The notes beneath the pieces were generated by a model that had not been told where the DNA came from, ran no database searches, and saw only the letters and a list, made by a program, of their open reading frames with translations. From positions 31,217 through 95,216 of the forward strand of contig JBEOJY010000033.1 of the NCBI GenBank assembly GCA_040275305.1: a DNA stretch of 64,000 bases, written 5' to 3'. The position numbers and the translations under genes are program-made. Each line of letters opens with the position of its first letter. The first letter of the stretch is position 1. Positions 9,084-17,410 of this stretch are shown piece by piece. This DNA comes from JBEOJY01 sp040275305. Lineage in GTDB: Bacteria; Pseudomonadota; Alphaproteobacteria; UBA9219.

Positions 9084-10409
9084 ATGGACTACAGAATCAT
9101 GACGTCTCTTGTCAGGGGCGTGGAACCGACAACTCAAGATCGGGTTATGCCAGCGTCGGTGCGCGATAGCGTTGCCGGAGGGCTCCTGCGTTTTGCGACC
9201 GTCGAGGATATGGTTAAAACGTTGCGTCCCGATCAGCCGGTGCATTGCCTGCATCCGGAAGAGCTTGCGCGGAATGCTGACACCTTCCTTCAGCATTTTC
9301 AGGGCACGACCCTGTTCGCGGTCAAGTCAAATCCTGACCCCTATATTTTGCGCTTGGTCTATTCGCGTGGCGTTCGCCACTTCGATACGGCTTCGCTCGC
9401 CGAGATCAAGCTCGCGCGCGGCTTGTTCGCCGACGCGCATTTGGCTTTTATGCACCCGATCAAGAGCCGGGAAGCTATTCGCGCGGCCTATTTTGAATAT
9501 GGCGTGCGCGATTTCGCGGTCGATTGCTTTGAGGAGCTGCACAAGATCCTTGAGGAGACGAACGCTGCGGTCGATCTCGGAATCCATGTGCGTTTGACCC
9601 TTCCCAAGGGAAGCGCCAAGCTCGACCTTTCCACGAAATTCGGAGCTACGCCCGACGTGGCCGCTTCCTTGCTGCAAAGCGCGGACAAGGTCGCGCATCG
9701 CGTGGGGTTGTGCTTCCATGTCGGTTCGCAATCGATGGATCCGCAATCTTACGTCGAGGCTATAGCGGTTGCGGGACACGTGGTTCGCAACTCCGGCGTG
9801 GCGCTTGACGTCTTTGATGTAGGCGGCGGATTTCCGGCCAGCTATCCGGGGATGGAGACTGTTCCTTTGACGGATTACTTTGTCGTGATCCGTGAGGCTG
9901 TGAAGGGGCTTGGTTTGCCAGCGGCGTGTCAGGTTTGGTGCGAGCCGGGCCGGGCCATGGTCGCTTCGGGCGGCACGTTGGTCGCGCGGGTTGAGCTGCG
10001 CAAGGGCGATGCCTTGTATCTTAACGACGGCACTTATGGCAGCCTGTTCGATGCTGGGTGGCTCAAATGGACCTATCCGGTTCGTATGATCCGTCCGGGG
10101 CTTCGCGCGCGCAAGTCCGGCATGGCGTTGCTGCCCTACAGATTCTATGGGCCGACCTGCGACTCGCTGGATGCCATGCCGGGACCGTTCATGTTGCCTT
10201 CCGATATTTGCGAGGGCGACTGGATCGCGATTGGGCAGATGGGGGCTTATGGCGCTTCCATACAAAGCCACTTTAACGGGTTTTACTCGGATCAGCAGGC
10301 GTTGATCGGCGTGGATCCGCTTAACCTTTCGGTTATGAACAGGCGTCGCAGGGTGCGCATGAGCACTTCGGCCTCGGACTCTACGGCGAGCGAGACAAGA
10401 GAGCAGTAA
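9084..10409 (+). CDS. Alanine-racemase-fold ornithine/lysine-type decarboxylase
   Basis: A fold-III PLP decarboxylase of about 441 residues. The PLP lysine lies in LFAVKSNPDP, the phosphate-binding glycine loop in DVFDVGGGFPAS, and further conserved blocks are FHVGSQS, WCEPGRAMV and YGPTCDSLD, the last with the catalytic Cys. These match eukaryote-like ornithine decarboxylases and bifunctional ornithine/lysine decarboxylases, which make putrescine or cadaverine. The ATG at 9084 has GAGGAG about ten bases upstream; the ATG at 9066 overlaps that site. The C-terminus has a short basic, Ser-rich tail beyond the usual end. Neighbouring genes complete a polyamine pathway. Confidence 0.88.
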   Translation: MDYRIMTSLVRGVEPTTQDRVMPASVRDSVAGGLLRFATVEDMVKTLRPDQPVHCLHPEELARNADTFLQHFQGTTLFAVKSNPDPYILRLVYSRGVRHFDTASLAEIKLARGLFADAHLAFMHPIKSREAIRAAYFEYGVRDFAVDCFEELHKILEETNAAVDLGIHVRLTLPKGSAKLDLSTKFGATPDVAASLLQSADKVAHRVGLCFHVGSQSMDPQSYVEAIAVAGHVVRNSGVALDVFDVGGGFPASYPGMETVPLTDYFVVIREAVKGLGLPAACQVWCEPGRAMVASGGTLVARVELRKGDALYLNDGTYGSLFDAGWLKWTYPVRMIRPGLRARKSGMALLPYRFYGPTCDSLDAMPGPFMLPSDICEGDWIAIGQMGAYGASIQSHFNGFYSDQQALIGVDPLNLSVMNRRRRVRMSTSASDSTASETREQ

Positions 10410-10421
10410 TTTAGTCTGGGG

Positions 10422-11600
10422 CTATCCGCCAATTCTTCCCGCGAAGTCCTCGTAGCCGAAGCGCTTGAGGACTTCGTAATTTCCATCACTGTGTAAGATT
10501 CCAATATCGGGCAGGGGCAGGCCGTTGAAGGTGGTGCTTTGCACCATGGTGTACTGCATCATGTCGAGGAAGACGAGGCGGTCGCCGATGCTTAAGGGTT
10601 TGTCGAACGAGTATTCTCCGATGATGTCGCCCGTCATGCAGGTTTTTCCAGCCAGAATGTAGGTGCAGGCTTTTTCTCCCGGTTGCCCGGAATCCGCCAC
10701 AGGCGGGCGGTAGGGCATGGTGATGACATCCGGCATATGGGCCGTGGCGGAGGTGTCGAGGATGAGCGTGGTCTTGTCGTTGACGAGAATGTCCAGCACC
10801 GAGGCGACGAGGTAGCCCGCGTTGCGGACGAGGCCGCCGCCGGGTTCCAAAATGATTTCCAGATGAGGGAAGGTTTGGCGGAAGGCGATCAGGCGCTGGA
10901 CGAGCTTGTCCACGTCATAGCCTGTTTCGTTGATGAAGTGGCCGCCGCCGAGGTTGACCCATTTCATGTGAGGCAGGCGCAACCATGCGCCGAAGTTGCG
11001 CTCCACGGCGTCGATCAGCGCGACCGAGGCTTCGGCCATGTTCTCGCACAGGATATGGAAATGAAGCCCTTCGATCAGGTTCAGGGATTCTTCGTCGATG
11101 GATTTGCGCGTGCTCCCCATGCGCGAGCAGGGGCCGCAGGGGTTATATTTCGCGTAGCCTTGCCCGGTGAGCTGGAGTTCGGGGTTCACGCGCAAGCCAA
11201 GAGAGACTTTAGGGTTTTTGGCCTTCAGCGTTGGCGCGTAGCGTTTGAGCTGGGCGGACGAGTTGAAAGTGACGTGGTGGGCGATAGGGGCTATGCCTTC
11301 GATTTCTGTGTCGTCAAAGGCTGGCGAATAGACATGGACTTCCTTGCCGAACGCTTCGTGGCCGAGGCGGGCTTCAAAGAGGCCGCTCGCGGTCGTGCCG
11401 TCGAGGCTGTCGCGCATGAGCGGGAAGGCCTGCGGCATGGCGAAGGCTTTGGTGGCGAGGATGAGCTTCACGCCTGCTTGTTCCCTGATTTTCCGCGCCG
11501 TCGCCATGTTGCGCAGCAGAGCGGCCTCGTCGAGCGCGTAGGCGGGGGTGGAAATTTCCGGCAACTCGCGCAAGCGTGAGATGTTGTCGTTCCTATTCAT
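10422..11600 (-). CDS. nspC: Carboxynorspermidine decarboxylase
   Basis: A 392-residue fold-III PLP enzyme. The start STPAYALDEAALLRNM and the PLP-lysine block KLILATKAFAM are characteristic of NspC. Further blocks are GLHFHILCEN, KWVNLGGGHFIN, ILEPGGGLVRNAGYL and the active-site Cys in AGKTCMTGDIIGEY. It removes CO2 from carboxynorspermidine or carboxyspermidine to give (nor)spermidine, the last step after the synthase at 13009-14220. An AGGAG lies 7 bases before the start. It converges on the decarboxylase gene, with stop codons 12 bp apart. Which product is made depends on the diamine supplied. Confidence 0.95.
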   Translation of the reverse strand: MNRNDNISRLRELPEISTPAYALDEAALLRNMATARKIREQAGVKLILATKAFAMPQAFPLMRDSLDGTTASGLFEARLGHEAFGKEVHVYSPAFDDTEIEGIAPIAHHVTFNSSAQLKRYAPTLKAKNPKVSLGLRVNPELQLTGQGYAKYNPCGPCSRMGSTRKSIDEESLNLIEGLHFHILCENMAEASVALIDAVERNFGAWLRLPHMKWVNLGGGHFINETGYDVDKLVQRLIAFRQTFPHLEIILEPGGGLVRNAGYLVASVLDILVNDKTTLILDTSATAHMPDVITMPYRPPVADSGQPGEKACTYILAGKTCMTGDIIGEYSFDKPLSIGDRLVFLDMMQYTMVQSTTFNGLPLPDIGILHSDGNYEVLKRFGYEDFAGRIGG

Positions 11601-11628
11601 TCATACGCTCCTAACCGCAAAAATTGTT

Positions 11629-11757
11629 GTAACTTCTAAGCCCGTTTCGAAAATCAGGAGGACTTTTTTTAGTAAGGACGGCTTGATTCCCTCCCCCTTG
11701 CGGGGAGGGAATCAAGCCGTCCTTATCGCAAAAAATCTCTCCAACCTTGGGAGTTAT
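11629..11757. repeat. Short MITE-like element with a 24-bp perfect hairpin core
   Basis: The arms at 11673-11696 and 11702-11725 are a perfect 24-bp inverted pair around a five-base loop (core GATTCCCTCCCC). Flanking them are ends GTAACTTCTAAGC (left) and CTTGGGAGTTAT (right), which match the terminal sequences of family A elements. The same outer ends therefore carry a different core. It lies just upstream of nspC and could affect its promoter. Confidence 0.8.
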
Positions 11758-11980
11758 AAATGGTCTTGATATCGGACACACGCGAAGCAATTTAAAGTCC
11801 GAGGCTTTGTCTTGATCGTCGAAAAAACAAGCAGGCCACTTTATGGGTATAAGCCTCTGGCATCAATAGCCGTCATTATCGTAAGGCGAACTTGCTGTTT
11901 TCAACAACAAATGACCAAACATTAACAGAAATATCCCAAAATATGTGTTGACGCAATAATCCCATTTATGATAAATGTAT

Positions 11981-12170
11981 CCCACTTCTTGAGATTGAAA
12001 AATCCTAAGGAGTGTCGGCAAGGCCGACGGTCCCATGGTCCGCGCGGTAAGTGGGGGAAAACCGGAAAGCCTTAAAGGCGGGTAGGCCACCCTAAGCGGG
12101 GGCCGGGGCAGACAGGGAACCGGACCGTGATGGCGGAGAGCTCTCCAGATTAAAGGACAAAAGGCAGAGA
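11981..12170 (+). ncRNA. Candidate structured RNA, copy 1
   Basis: A GC-rich intergenic segment with several nested stems: TAAGG near 12008 pairs with CCTTA near 12074; GTCGGC/GCCGAC forms a hairpin at about 12017-12031; ACGGTCC near 12029 pairs with GGACCGT near 12122. It is preceded by a promoter-like TTGACG (11948-11953) and an AT-rich -10 region around 11971. A homologous sequence lies at 61439-61611, sharing CCCACTT at the 5' end, TAAGG.GAGT, CCATGG, GCG and CCGGAAA.CCTTA in the same order. The length of about 165-190 nt and a segment like GAAGCCTTAAA are reminiscent of 6S RNA, but the family is not established. Confidence 0.5.
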
Positions 12171-12225
12171 TTAGATGGTGGACGGGAGCATAAATGAGTA
12201 GGAGAAGATTAAGAATGAAATAATC

Positions 12226-12450
12226 GTAACTCCCAAGCAGAACATTGAATGGACGAGGGTCAATGCTGAAGGAAGGGGCGTCATCGCGAGGAGCCTTCTT
12301 CAGGCGACGTGGCGATCCAGAATCGCAAAAACAGCCCTTGACGACTCTGGATTGCGCATCGTTTCCCGCTTTTAGCGGAAAACTCCTCGCAATGACAGCC
12401 CTTCCTTCACAATCTTTCTTCATCTCGTTATGCCTTGGCTTGGCAGTTAC
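12226..12450. repeat. Family A MITE-like element (copy A2)
   Basis: Inverted ends GTAACTCCCAAGC (12226-12238) and GCTTGGCAGTTAC (12438-12450) match at 12 of 13 positions. The core palindrome begins CGTCATCGCGAGGAG and ends CTCCTCGCAATGACAG. The flanks between core and ends also match copy A3 (GATTGTGAAGGAAGGGCTGT). This copy best defines the element boundaries. Confidence 0.88.
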
Positions 12451-12459
12451 AAAAAATCT

Positions 12460-12987
12460 TTATTTGATCTCGATGGGTGTGCCATCGGGTACAAGTGACC
12501 AGATTTCTTCGATTTCCTTGTTTGTGACGGCGATGCAGCCTGCTGTCCAGTCATTGCGGCGATGCAGTGCGCCTAACCAGCCGAAGCCGTTGCGGAGGCC
12601 ATGGATCATAATATCGCTGCCAGGATTGTATCCCGCTTGCGCGGCGCGTTTCTTGTCTTCGTCATTGGGGTAGCTGATGCGCAGGGCGAGATGAAAGGCG
12701 CTGCGGGGATTGCGCGAGACGATGGTGTAGTTGCCTTCAGGGGTCTTGTTGTCGCCTTCTTTTGTTTTAGGCTCAAGTCCGCCTTTGCCAAGGGCTATGG
12801 CATAGCTGCGGATGATGGTTTTTCCGTTATAGAGTTGCATTTCGCGCCGCGCTTTGCGCACGACAATGTGGGTAATCCTGATCTGGCCTTCTTGAGGCTT
12901 CGCCATGGGAGTCGCATACCATTTATCGTAGCTGTATAGCAAAGTCGCGCCTGCGATGAGCAGGGCGACCATGCCGTATAGAAACAT
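12460..12987 (-). CDS. L,D-transpeptidase (YkuD family)
   Basis: About 175 residues with one N-terminal membrane anchor (MFLYGMVALLIAGATLLYSY) and a YkuD domain. The catalytic block is present: IMIHGL, then DWTAGCIAVTN with the nucleophilic Cys. Family members cross-link peptidoglycan (3-3 links) or attach proteins to it in the periplasm. Another conserved block is TKEGDNKTPEGNYTI. I take the ATG at 12987; a TTG at 12996 would add three residues. It lies 21 bp after the stop of the carboxynorspermidine synthase gene on the same strand, so it is probably co-transcribed with a polyamine gene though functionally distinct. Confidence 0.88.
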   Translation of the reverse strand: MFLYGMVALLIAGATLLYSYDKWYATPMAKPQEGQIRITHIVVRKARREMQLYNGKTIIRSYAIALGKGGLEPKTKEGDNKTPEGNYTIVSRNPRSAFHLALRISYPNDEDKKRAAQAGYNPGSDIMIHGLRNGFGWLGALHRRNDWTAGCIAVTNKEIEEIWSLVPDGTPIEIK

Positions 12988-13008
12988 GCGCTGCAAGACA
13001 ATGTAACT

Positions 13009-14220
13009 TTATGCCGCGAGCGGGTCGGTGGCTTTGCTGTCTACGGCGAGGTCTTCGACGTGCCAAGGCAGGCCTTGTTTGGCGAGTTCGGCCAAGAACG
13101 GATCGGGGTCGAATTCCTCGACGTTCTTGACTCCTACGCCGCTCCATTTCTTTTGCAGCATCATGATCGCGCCCGTCACCGCCGGGACTCCGGTGGTGTA
13201 GGAGACGGCCTGCACGCCGATTTCTTTGTTGCATTCGGCATGGTCGCAGATGTTGTAGATGATGATCTTTCTGGGCTTACCGTCTTTAACGCCTTGGATG
13301 ACGCAGCCGATGGAGGTCTTGCCCGTGTAGTTCACGGCGAGCGACGAGGGTTCCGGCAGCAGGGCTTTGAGGAACTGGAGCGGGATGATCTCCATGCCGT
13401 TATACATCACGGGGTCGATGCGGGTCATGCCCACGCCTTGCAACACGTCGAGATGCTTGATGTAGTTGTCCGAGAAGGTCATCCAGAAGCGGATTTGCTT
13501 GAGGCCCTTGATGTTCTGGGCGAGCGATTCCAGTTCTTCATGATAGATCAGGTAGGATTTCTTCGGGCCAACGCCGGGGTAGTCGATCATGCGCGAGATA
13601 GAAAGCGGGTCGATTTCGATCCATTTGCCGTCTTTCCAATATTTGCCGCGCTGGGTGACTTCGCGGATGTTGATTTCCGGGTTGAAGTTGGTGGCGAAGC
13701 CTTTGCCGTGGTCGCCTGCGTTACAATCGATGATGTCGATGGTGTCGATCTGGTCGAACAGGCGCTTTTGGGCATAAGCGCAGAAAACGCCCGACACGCC
13801 GGGGTCGAAGCCGCAGCCAAGGACGGCCAGAATGCCCTTTTCTTCGTAGCGCTTGCGGTAGTCCCATTGCCATTTGTAGCAAAATTTGGCTTCGTCCTTG
13901 GGTTCGTAGTTGGCGGTATCGAGGTAGGGCGTGCCGGTGGCGAGGCAAGCGTCCATGATCGGCAAATCCTGATAGGGAAGAGCCATATTGATGACGAGGT
14001 CGGGCTTAACCTTATTGATCAGGGTTGCGACCGCGCCTGCGTCGTCGGCGTCGATCTGGGAGACGGACAAGGCTTCGCCCGTTTCCTGTCTCAGCTTTTC
14101 GCATTTAGACAAGGTCCGGCTGGCCAGATGGATATTAGTGAAGATATCGCGGCTTTTTGCGCATTTCTTTGCGACCACACTGCCTGCGGCTCCTGCGCCT
14201 ATGATCAAAACATTACCCAT
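13009..14220 (-). CDS. Carboxynorspermidine synthase (saccharopine dehydrogenase-like)
   Basis: A 403-residue protein with an N-terminal Rossmann motif (VLIIGAGAAGSVVAKKCAKS) and the saccharopine dehydrogenase fold. Internal blocks VINMALPYQDLPIMDACL, YLDTANYEP, LAVLGCGFDPGVSGVFCAYA and DIIDCNAGDHG match carboxynorspermidine/carboxyspermidine dehydrogenases. These condense aspartate semialdehyde with a diamine using NADPH. The product is the substrate of NspC, encoded 1.4 kb downstream on the same strand. The start has AAAGGGAG nine bases upstream. True saccharopine dehydrogenase is less likely given nspC and the lysine route through DapD elsewhere in the window. Confidence 0.9.
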   Translation of the reverse strand: MGNVLIIGAGAAGSVVAKKCAKSRDIFTNIHLASRTLSKCEKLRQETGEALSVSQIDADDAGAVATLINKVKPDLVINMALPYQDLPIMDACLATGTPYLDTANYEPKDEAKFCYKWQWDYRKRYEEKGILAVLGCGFDPGVSGVFCAYAQKRLFDQIDTIDIIDCNAGDHGKGFATNFNPEINIREVTQRGKYWKDGKWIEIDPLSISRMIDYPGVGPKKSYLIYHEELESLAQNIKGLKQIRFWMTFSDNYIKHLDVLQGVGMTRIDPVMYNGMEIIPLQFLKALLPEPSSLAVNYTGKTSIGCVIQGVKDGKPRKIIIYNICDHAECNKEIGVQAVSYTTGVPAVTGAIMMLQKKWSGVGVKNVEEFDPDPFLAELAKQGLPWHVEDLAVDSKATDPLAA

Positions 14221-14452
14221 GCCCGGTTACTCCCTTTCGCCCGTCACTTGCTTGCAGGGCGATGTCAAAGGTGAAGCCAAGACGCCTTGCGAGTTTGCAA
14301 ACGCCGTTTCTGCGCTTCACTTAAGTATAAAGCGCAGGAAATTCAATATTTTTCTTGCTTTGGAGCCAAGTTTTTTGCGAACTAGCCAATTCTTGGGTTT
14401 GGTATAGTCGAATCGTCGCCAGTTTTTTGCGCTAGGGTTTGGTGAGGCACTT

Positions 14453-15472
14453 ATGGCTTTTTGCGTTCCCCCCGAATGGTCGTCCCACAAGGCGATCTGG
14501 ACGGCTTGGCCTGCTTCCGCAGAAGACTGGCCTGCTGGTTTCGTTGCTCCGCGCAAGGACATCACGGCGATGGTTAAGGCTTTGGCGGGTGGCGATGCGG
14601 TCAAGGTTTTGGCTTGCGGAGAAGAGGCCGCGCTTTCGGCGCGTCAGGCTGTTGGCGATGTGGCAGAGGTTATCGCCTTTGAATATGACGATATTTGGCT
14701 GCGGGATACTGGGCCGGTGTTCAGCCGCGATGAAGCGACTGGTCGATTTCAGGTGGAAATTTTCTGCTTTAATGGTTGGGGTGGCAAGTTCGATTTCCCA
14801 CGCGATGTTGTTTTGGCGGAAAAGCTGGCGGCATATGTTGGCGTTGGTTTACGCTCTCACCCATTAGTGTTGGAGGGAGGATCAATCGATACGGATGGCG
14901 AGGGAACTTTGCTTTCCACGCGGGAGTGTTTGCTTAATCCTAACCGCAATCCTAAGTGGAATGTGCGGCGTATTGAAGACGTGGTCCTGTTGGCTTATGG
15001 GGCACGCAAGCTTATTTGGATCGAGCAAGGGTTGGTCAACGACCATACGGATGGGCATATCGACAATCTTGCGCGATTTGTCGGGGCTGGCCATGTCGTG
15101 TGCCAGTCGCCGTCGGGCAAGGATGATCCCAATGCCGAGGCTTTGCTTGCCATTGAAAACAGGTTGCGTTCGAGCACAGATGCGGAGGGCAAGCTTTTGC
15201 GCGTCACGACGATTCCAAGTCCGGGATTGGTCAAGAATTCTGGGGGGCATATTCTTCCCGCAAGCCACATGAATTTTATTATTGGCAACAAGACGGTTGT
15301 GGTGCCGGTGTATAATGATTTCGGCAAGGAGGCTGTCGCGGAACTTGCTTCGGTGTTTCGTGGACGTAAGGTGGTTGGCGTGCCTTCGTTCGGGCTGTTG
15401 ACGGGGGGGGGCGCTGACTTGTCGGGGGGCGGCGGTTCGTTTCACTGCATTACGCAGCAGCAGCCGGGATAG
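14453..15472 (+). CDS. aguA: Agmatine deiminase
   Basis: A 339-residue member of the Porphyromonas-type peptidylarginine deiminase family. Catalytic blocks are present: DDIWLRDTGPVF, GWGGKFDFPRD, LEGGSIDTDGEGTLL, NDHTDGHIDNLARF with the His-Asp pair, SGGHILPASHMNFII, and the C-terminal nucleophile Cys in GGGSFHCITQQQPG. It converts agmatine to N-carbamoylputrescine. The enzyme for the next step is encoded directly downstream (15720). Agmatine itself needs arginine decarboxylase, which is not in this window. It is divergent from the carboxynorspermidine synthase gene. Start ATG at 14453 has TGAGG seven bases upstream. Confidence 0.95.
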   Translation: MAFCVPPEWSSHKAIWTAWPASAEDWPAGFVAPRKDITAMVKALAGGDAVKVLACGEEAALSARQAVGDVAEVIAFEYDDIWLRDTGPVFSRDEATGRFQVEIFCFNGWGGKFDFPRDVVLAEKLAAYVGVGLRSHPLVLEGGSIDTDGEGTLLSTRECLLNPNRNPKWNVRRIEDVVLLAYGARKLIWIEQGLVNDHTDGHIDNLARFVGAGHVVCQSPSGKDDPNAEALLAIENRLRSSTDAEGKLLRVTTIPSPGLVKNSGGHILPASHMNFIIGNKTVVVPVYNDFGKEAVAELASVFRGRKVVGVPSFGLLTGGGADLSGGGGSFHCITQQQPG

Positions 15473-15480
15473 GAGAGGAT

Positions 15481-15703
15481 GTGCCTCCTAAGCCAAAGCA
15501 TTACTGGATGAAGAGAGATTGTGAAGGAAGGGCTGTCATTGCGAGGAGATCCCCGCTGAAAGCGGGGATCGACGCGGCAATCCAGAGTCGATAGAATCGC
15601 CTTTGCGACTCTGGATCGCCACGTCGCCTTCGGCTTCTCGCGATGACGGCCCTTACTCTTCAGTATTAACACCCGATTATTCTATGTCCTGCTTGGTAGT
15701 TAC
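15481..15703. repeat. Family A MITE-like element (copy A3) between aguA and aguB
   Basis: Ends GTGCCTCCTAAGCC (left) and GCTTGGTAGTTAC (right). The core palindrome starts TGTCATTGCGAGGAG near 15534 and ends CTCGCGATGACGG near 15649; inner arms are CGGCAATCCAGAGTCG and CGACTCTGGATCGCC-like. It separates two genes of one pathway and ends 16 bp before the aguB start, so it supplies part of the aguB leader. Confidence 0.85.
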
Positions 15704-15719
15704 GATTGGAGTGCGCAGC

Positions 15720-16580
15720 ATGAGAAATGTTACGGTGGCGGCTTTGCAGTGCAGTTATAGTCGGGATACGCAAGCCAATTTTGCGAAGACGGAAATGCTT
15801 GCGCGCGAAGCGGCAAAGGACGGAGCGCAAATTATCCTGCCGTCAGAGCTGTTTCAGAACATCTATTTTTGCACGACGCAGGATTCGCGCTGGTTTGCGG
15901 AGGCCTATCCCGTCGCAGAGCATCCTTGCGTCAGGCATTTCCAGCCGATCGCAAAAGAGCTTGGCGTTGCGCTGCCTATTTCGATTTTCGAGCGCGACGG
16001 GGTGCATCATTACAACAGCGTCGTTGTGATTGACGCAGATGGGGCGCTGTTAGGCGTTTATCGTAAAACGCACATTCCAGACGGGCCGGGGTATCAGGAG
16101 AAGTTTTATTTCAGGCCGGGCGATACGGGGTACAAGGTTTGGAAAACCCGCTTTGCCACAATCGGCGTTGGGATTTGCTGGGATCAATGGTTTCCAGAAT
16201 GCGCACGCGCCATGGCGCTGAAAGGGGCCGAGATCTTATTTTATCCTACCGCTATTGGTTCGGAGCCACATGATCCTGCGCTTGACACATCCTTGCCGTG
16301 GCAGAGAGCCATGGTTGGGCATGCAGTGTGCAATGTCGTTCCTGTGGTCGCATCCAACAGGGTCGGGACAGAGGAGGGGCTAGGCGCGCCGCAGACCTAT
16401 TACGGGCGCTCGTTTATCGCCAATTCTCGTGGCGATTTGGTCGCAAGCATGGGCAGGGAGCAAGAAGGCTATCTTAAGGCGACGTTTGATCTTGATGATA
16501 TCGACAGGCAGCGCCGCGCGGAATGGGGTTTTTTCCGCGACAGGCGGGAGGAGTTCGACGCGATGCCGACAGCTTCTTGA
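15720..16580 (+). CDS. aguB: N-carbamoylputrescine amidase
   Basis: A 286-residue nitrilase-superfamily amidohydrolase with the Glu-Lys-Cys triad visible: Glu in ILPSELFQNIYF, Lys in YRKTHIPDGPGYQEKFYF, Cys in GVGICWDQWFPE. It hydrolyses N-carbamoylputrescine to putrescine, CO2 and ammonia, completing the agmatine route with aguA. The ATG at 15720 (MRNVTVAALQ) has GGAG eight bases upstream. The open frame extends back to 15603, but that extension is repeat sequence, not protein. Putrescine made here could feed carboxyspermidine synthesis by the neighbouring enzymes. Confidence 0.95.
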   Translation: MRNVTVAALQCSYSRDTQANFAKTEMLAREAAKDGAQIILPSELFQNIYFCTTQDSRWFAEAYPVAEHPCVRHFQPIAKELGVALPISIFERDGVHHYNSVVVIDADGALLGVYRKTHIPDGPGYQEKFYFRPGDTGYKVWKTRFATIGVGICWDQWFPECARAMALKGAEILFYPTAIGSEPHDPALDTSLPWQRAMVGHAVCNVVPVVASNRVGTEEGLGAPQTYYGRSFIANSRGDLVASMGREQEGYLKATFDLDDIDRQRRAEWGFFRDRREEFDAMPTAS

Positions 16581-16665
16581 TTGGCGTAGCTGATTTGGGG
16601 ACAGACGTATTCCGGTTGTGCTACTGCCCCTTGCCCGCCGCGAAGCAATATGCGAGGAATGACGC

Positions 16666-17352
16666 ATGTCAGACAACATGTTCTCACAACAGCCGTTCTC
16701 GCACAGCAATCCTTTCGCTTTCGGAGGCGTGCAGCGCCGGGGATTGATGATGGTGTTGTCATCCCCTTCCGGCGCTGGCAAAACCACGATTTCGCGCCGG
16801 ATGTTGGAGTCGGACTCTGAGCTGACATTGTCAATCTCGGTGACGACACGCCCGCCACGCCCCAACGAAGTCGACGGACGCGATTATCATTTTATTGATA
16901 CGACAGAATTCAACCTGATGCTGAACCGCGACCAGCTTCTTGAGCACGCGAAGTATCTTACAAATTACTACGGAACTCCGCGCCTACCCGTGGAACAGGC
17001 GTTGGCTTCCGGCAAGGACATTCTGTTCGATATCGAATGGCAAGGCACTCAGCAGTTGGCTGAAAAGGTTCGCGCCGATCTTGTCAGCGTTTTTATTCTT
17101 CCCCCCACGTGGAAAGACTTGGAAAAGCGGCTTTATACGCGCGCGCAGGACGATCCGTCGGAGATTAACCGCCGCATGGCCAAAGCTGCCGACGAAATGA
17201 GCCATTGGGCGGAGTACGACTACGTCATCATTAACCGCGACTTGGACGAATCGGTGCAAGCCGCGCGCGCTATCCTTCAAAGCGAACGCCTTAAGCGCAA
17301 CCGTCAGGTAGGGCTTGCGGAATTCGTCAACGGCCTCAAGCAGCGGCAGTAA
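16666..17352 (+). CDS. gmk: Guanylate kinase
   Basis: A 228-residue protein with a P-loop in LSSPSGAGKTTISRR, the GMP-binding SVTTRPPRPNEVDGRDYHF block and the lid/guanylate kinase region DILFDIEWQGTQQL. It phosphorylates GMP to GDP with ATP, in the cytoplasm. There is an N-terminal extension of about 22 residues before RRGLMMV compared with common family members; the ATG at 16666 has GAGGAA upstream, and internal Met codons near residue 5 are alternatives. It follows aguB by 85 bp in the same direction. Confidence 0.95.
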   Translation: MSDNMFSQQPFSHSNPFAFGGVQRRGLMMVLSSPSGAGKTTISRRMLESDSELTLSISVTTRPPRPNEVDGRDYHFIDTTEFNLMLNRDQLLEHAKYLTNYYGTPRLPVEQALASGKDILFDIEWQGTQQLAEKVRADLVSVFILPPTWKDLEKRLYTRAQDDPSEINRRMAKAADEMSHWAEYDYVIINRDLDESVQAARAILQSERLKRNRQVGLAEFVNGLKQRQ

Positions 17353-17410
17353 TCATATCCGGAGAAACAGGAATACTCCGTAGGATTGGAAACCCGAAAA
17401 GCAACAAGGG

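Noticed and set aside
8667..9296. Reverse-strand 209-codon frame overlapping the decarboxylase start
   Set aside because: No motif, basic low-complexity composition, and it overlaps a well-supported gene start.
10683..11579. Long forward open frame across nspC
   Set aside because: Antisense to a well-conserved enzyme; composition is that of a reverse-complement shadow of GC-rich codons.
11981..12170. Identification as 6S RNA, RNase P RNA, SRP RNA, tmRNA or a cobalamin riboswitch
   Set aside because: None of the diagnostic conserved blocks of RNase P, SRP, tmRNA or cobalamin riboswitch is present; 6S resemblance is limited to short motifs and size, so the class is left open.
11863..12423. 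Reverse-strand 186-codon frame across the RNA candidate and repeat A2
   Set aside because: It runs through a structured intergenic segment and a palindromic repeat; the product is Pro/Arg-rich without family features.
13060..14274. 404-codon forward open frame across the carboxynorspermidine synthase gene
   Set aside because: It mirrors a conserved gene on the other strand and has no recognisable motif or ribosome-binding site.
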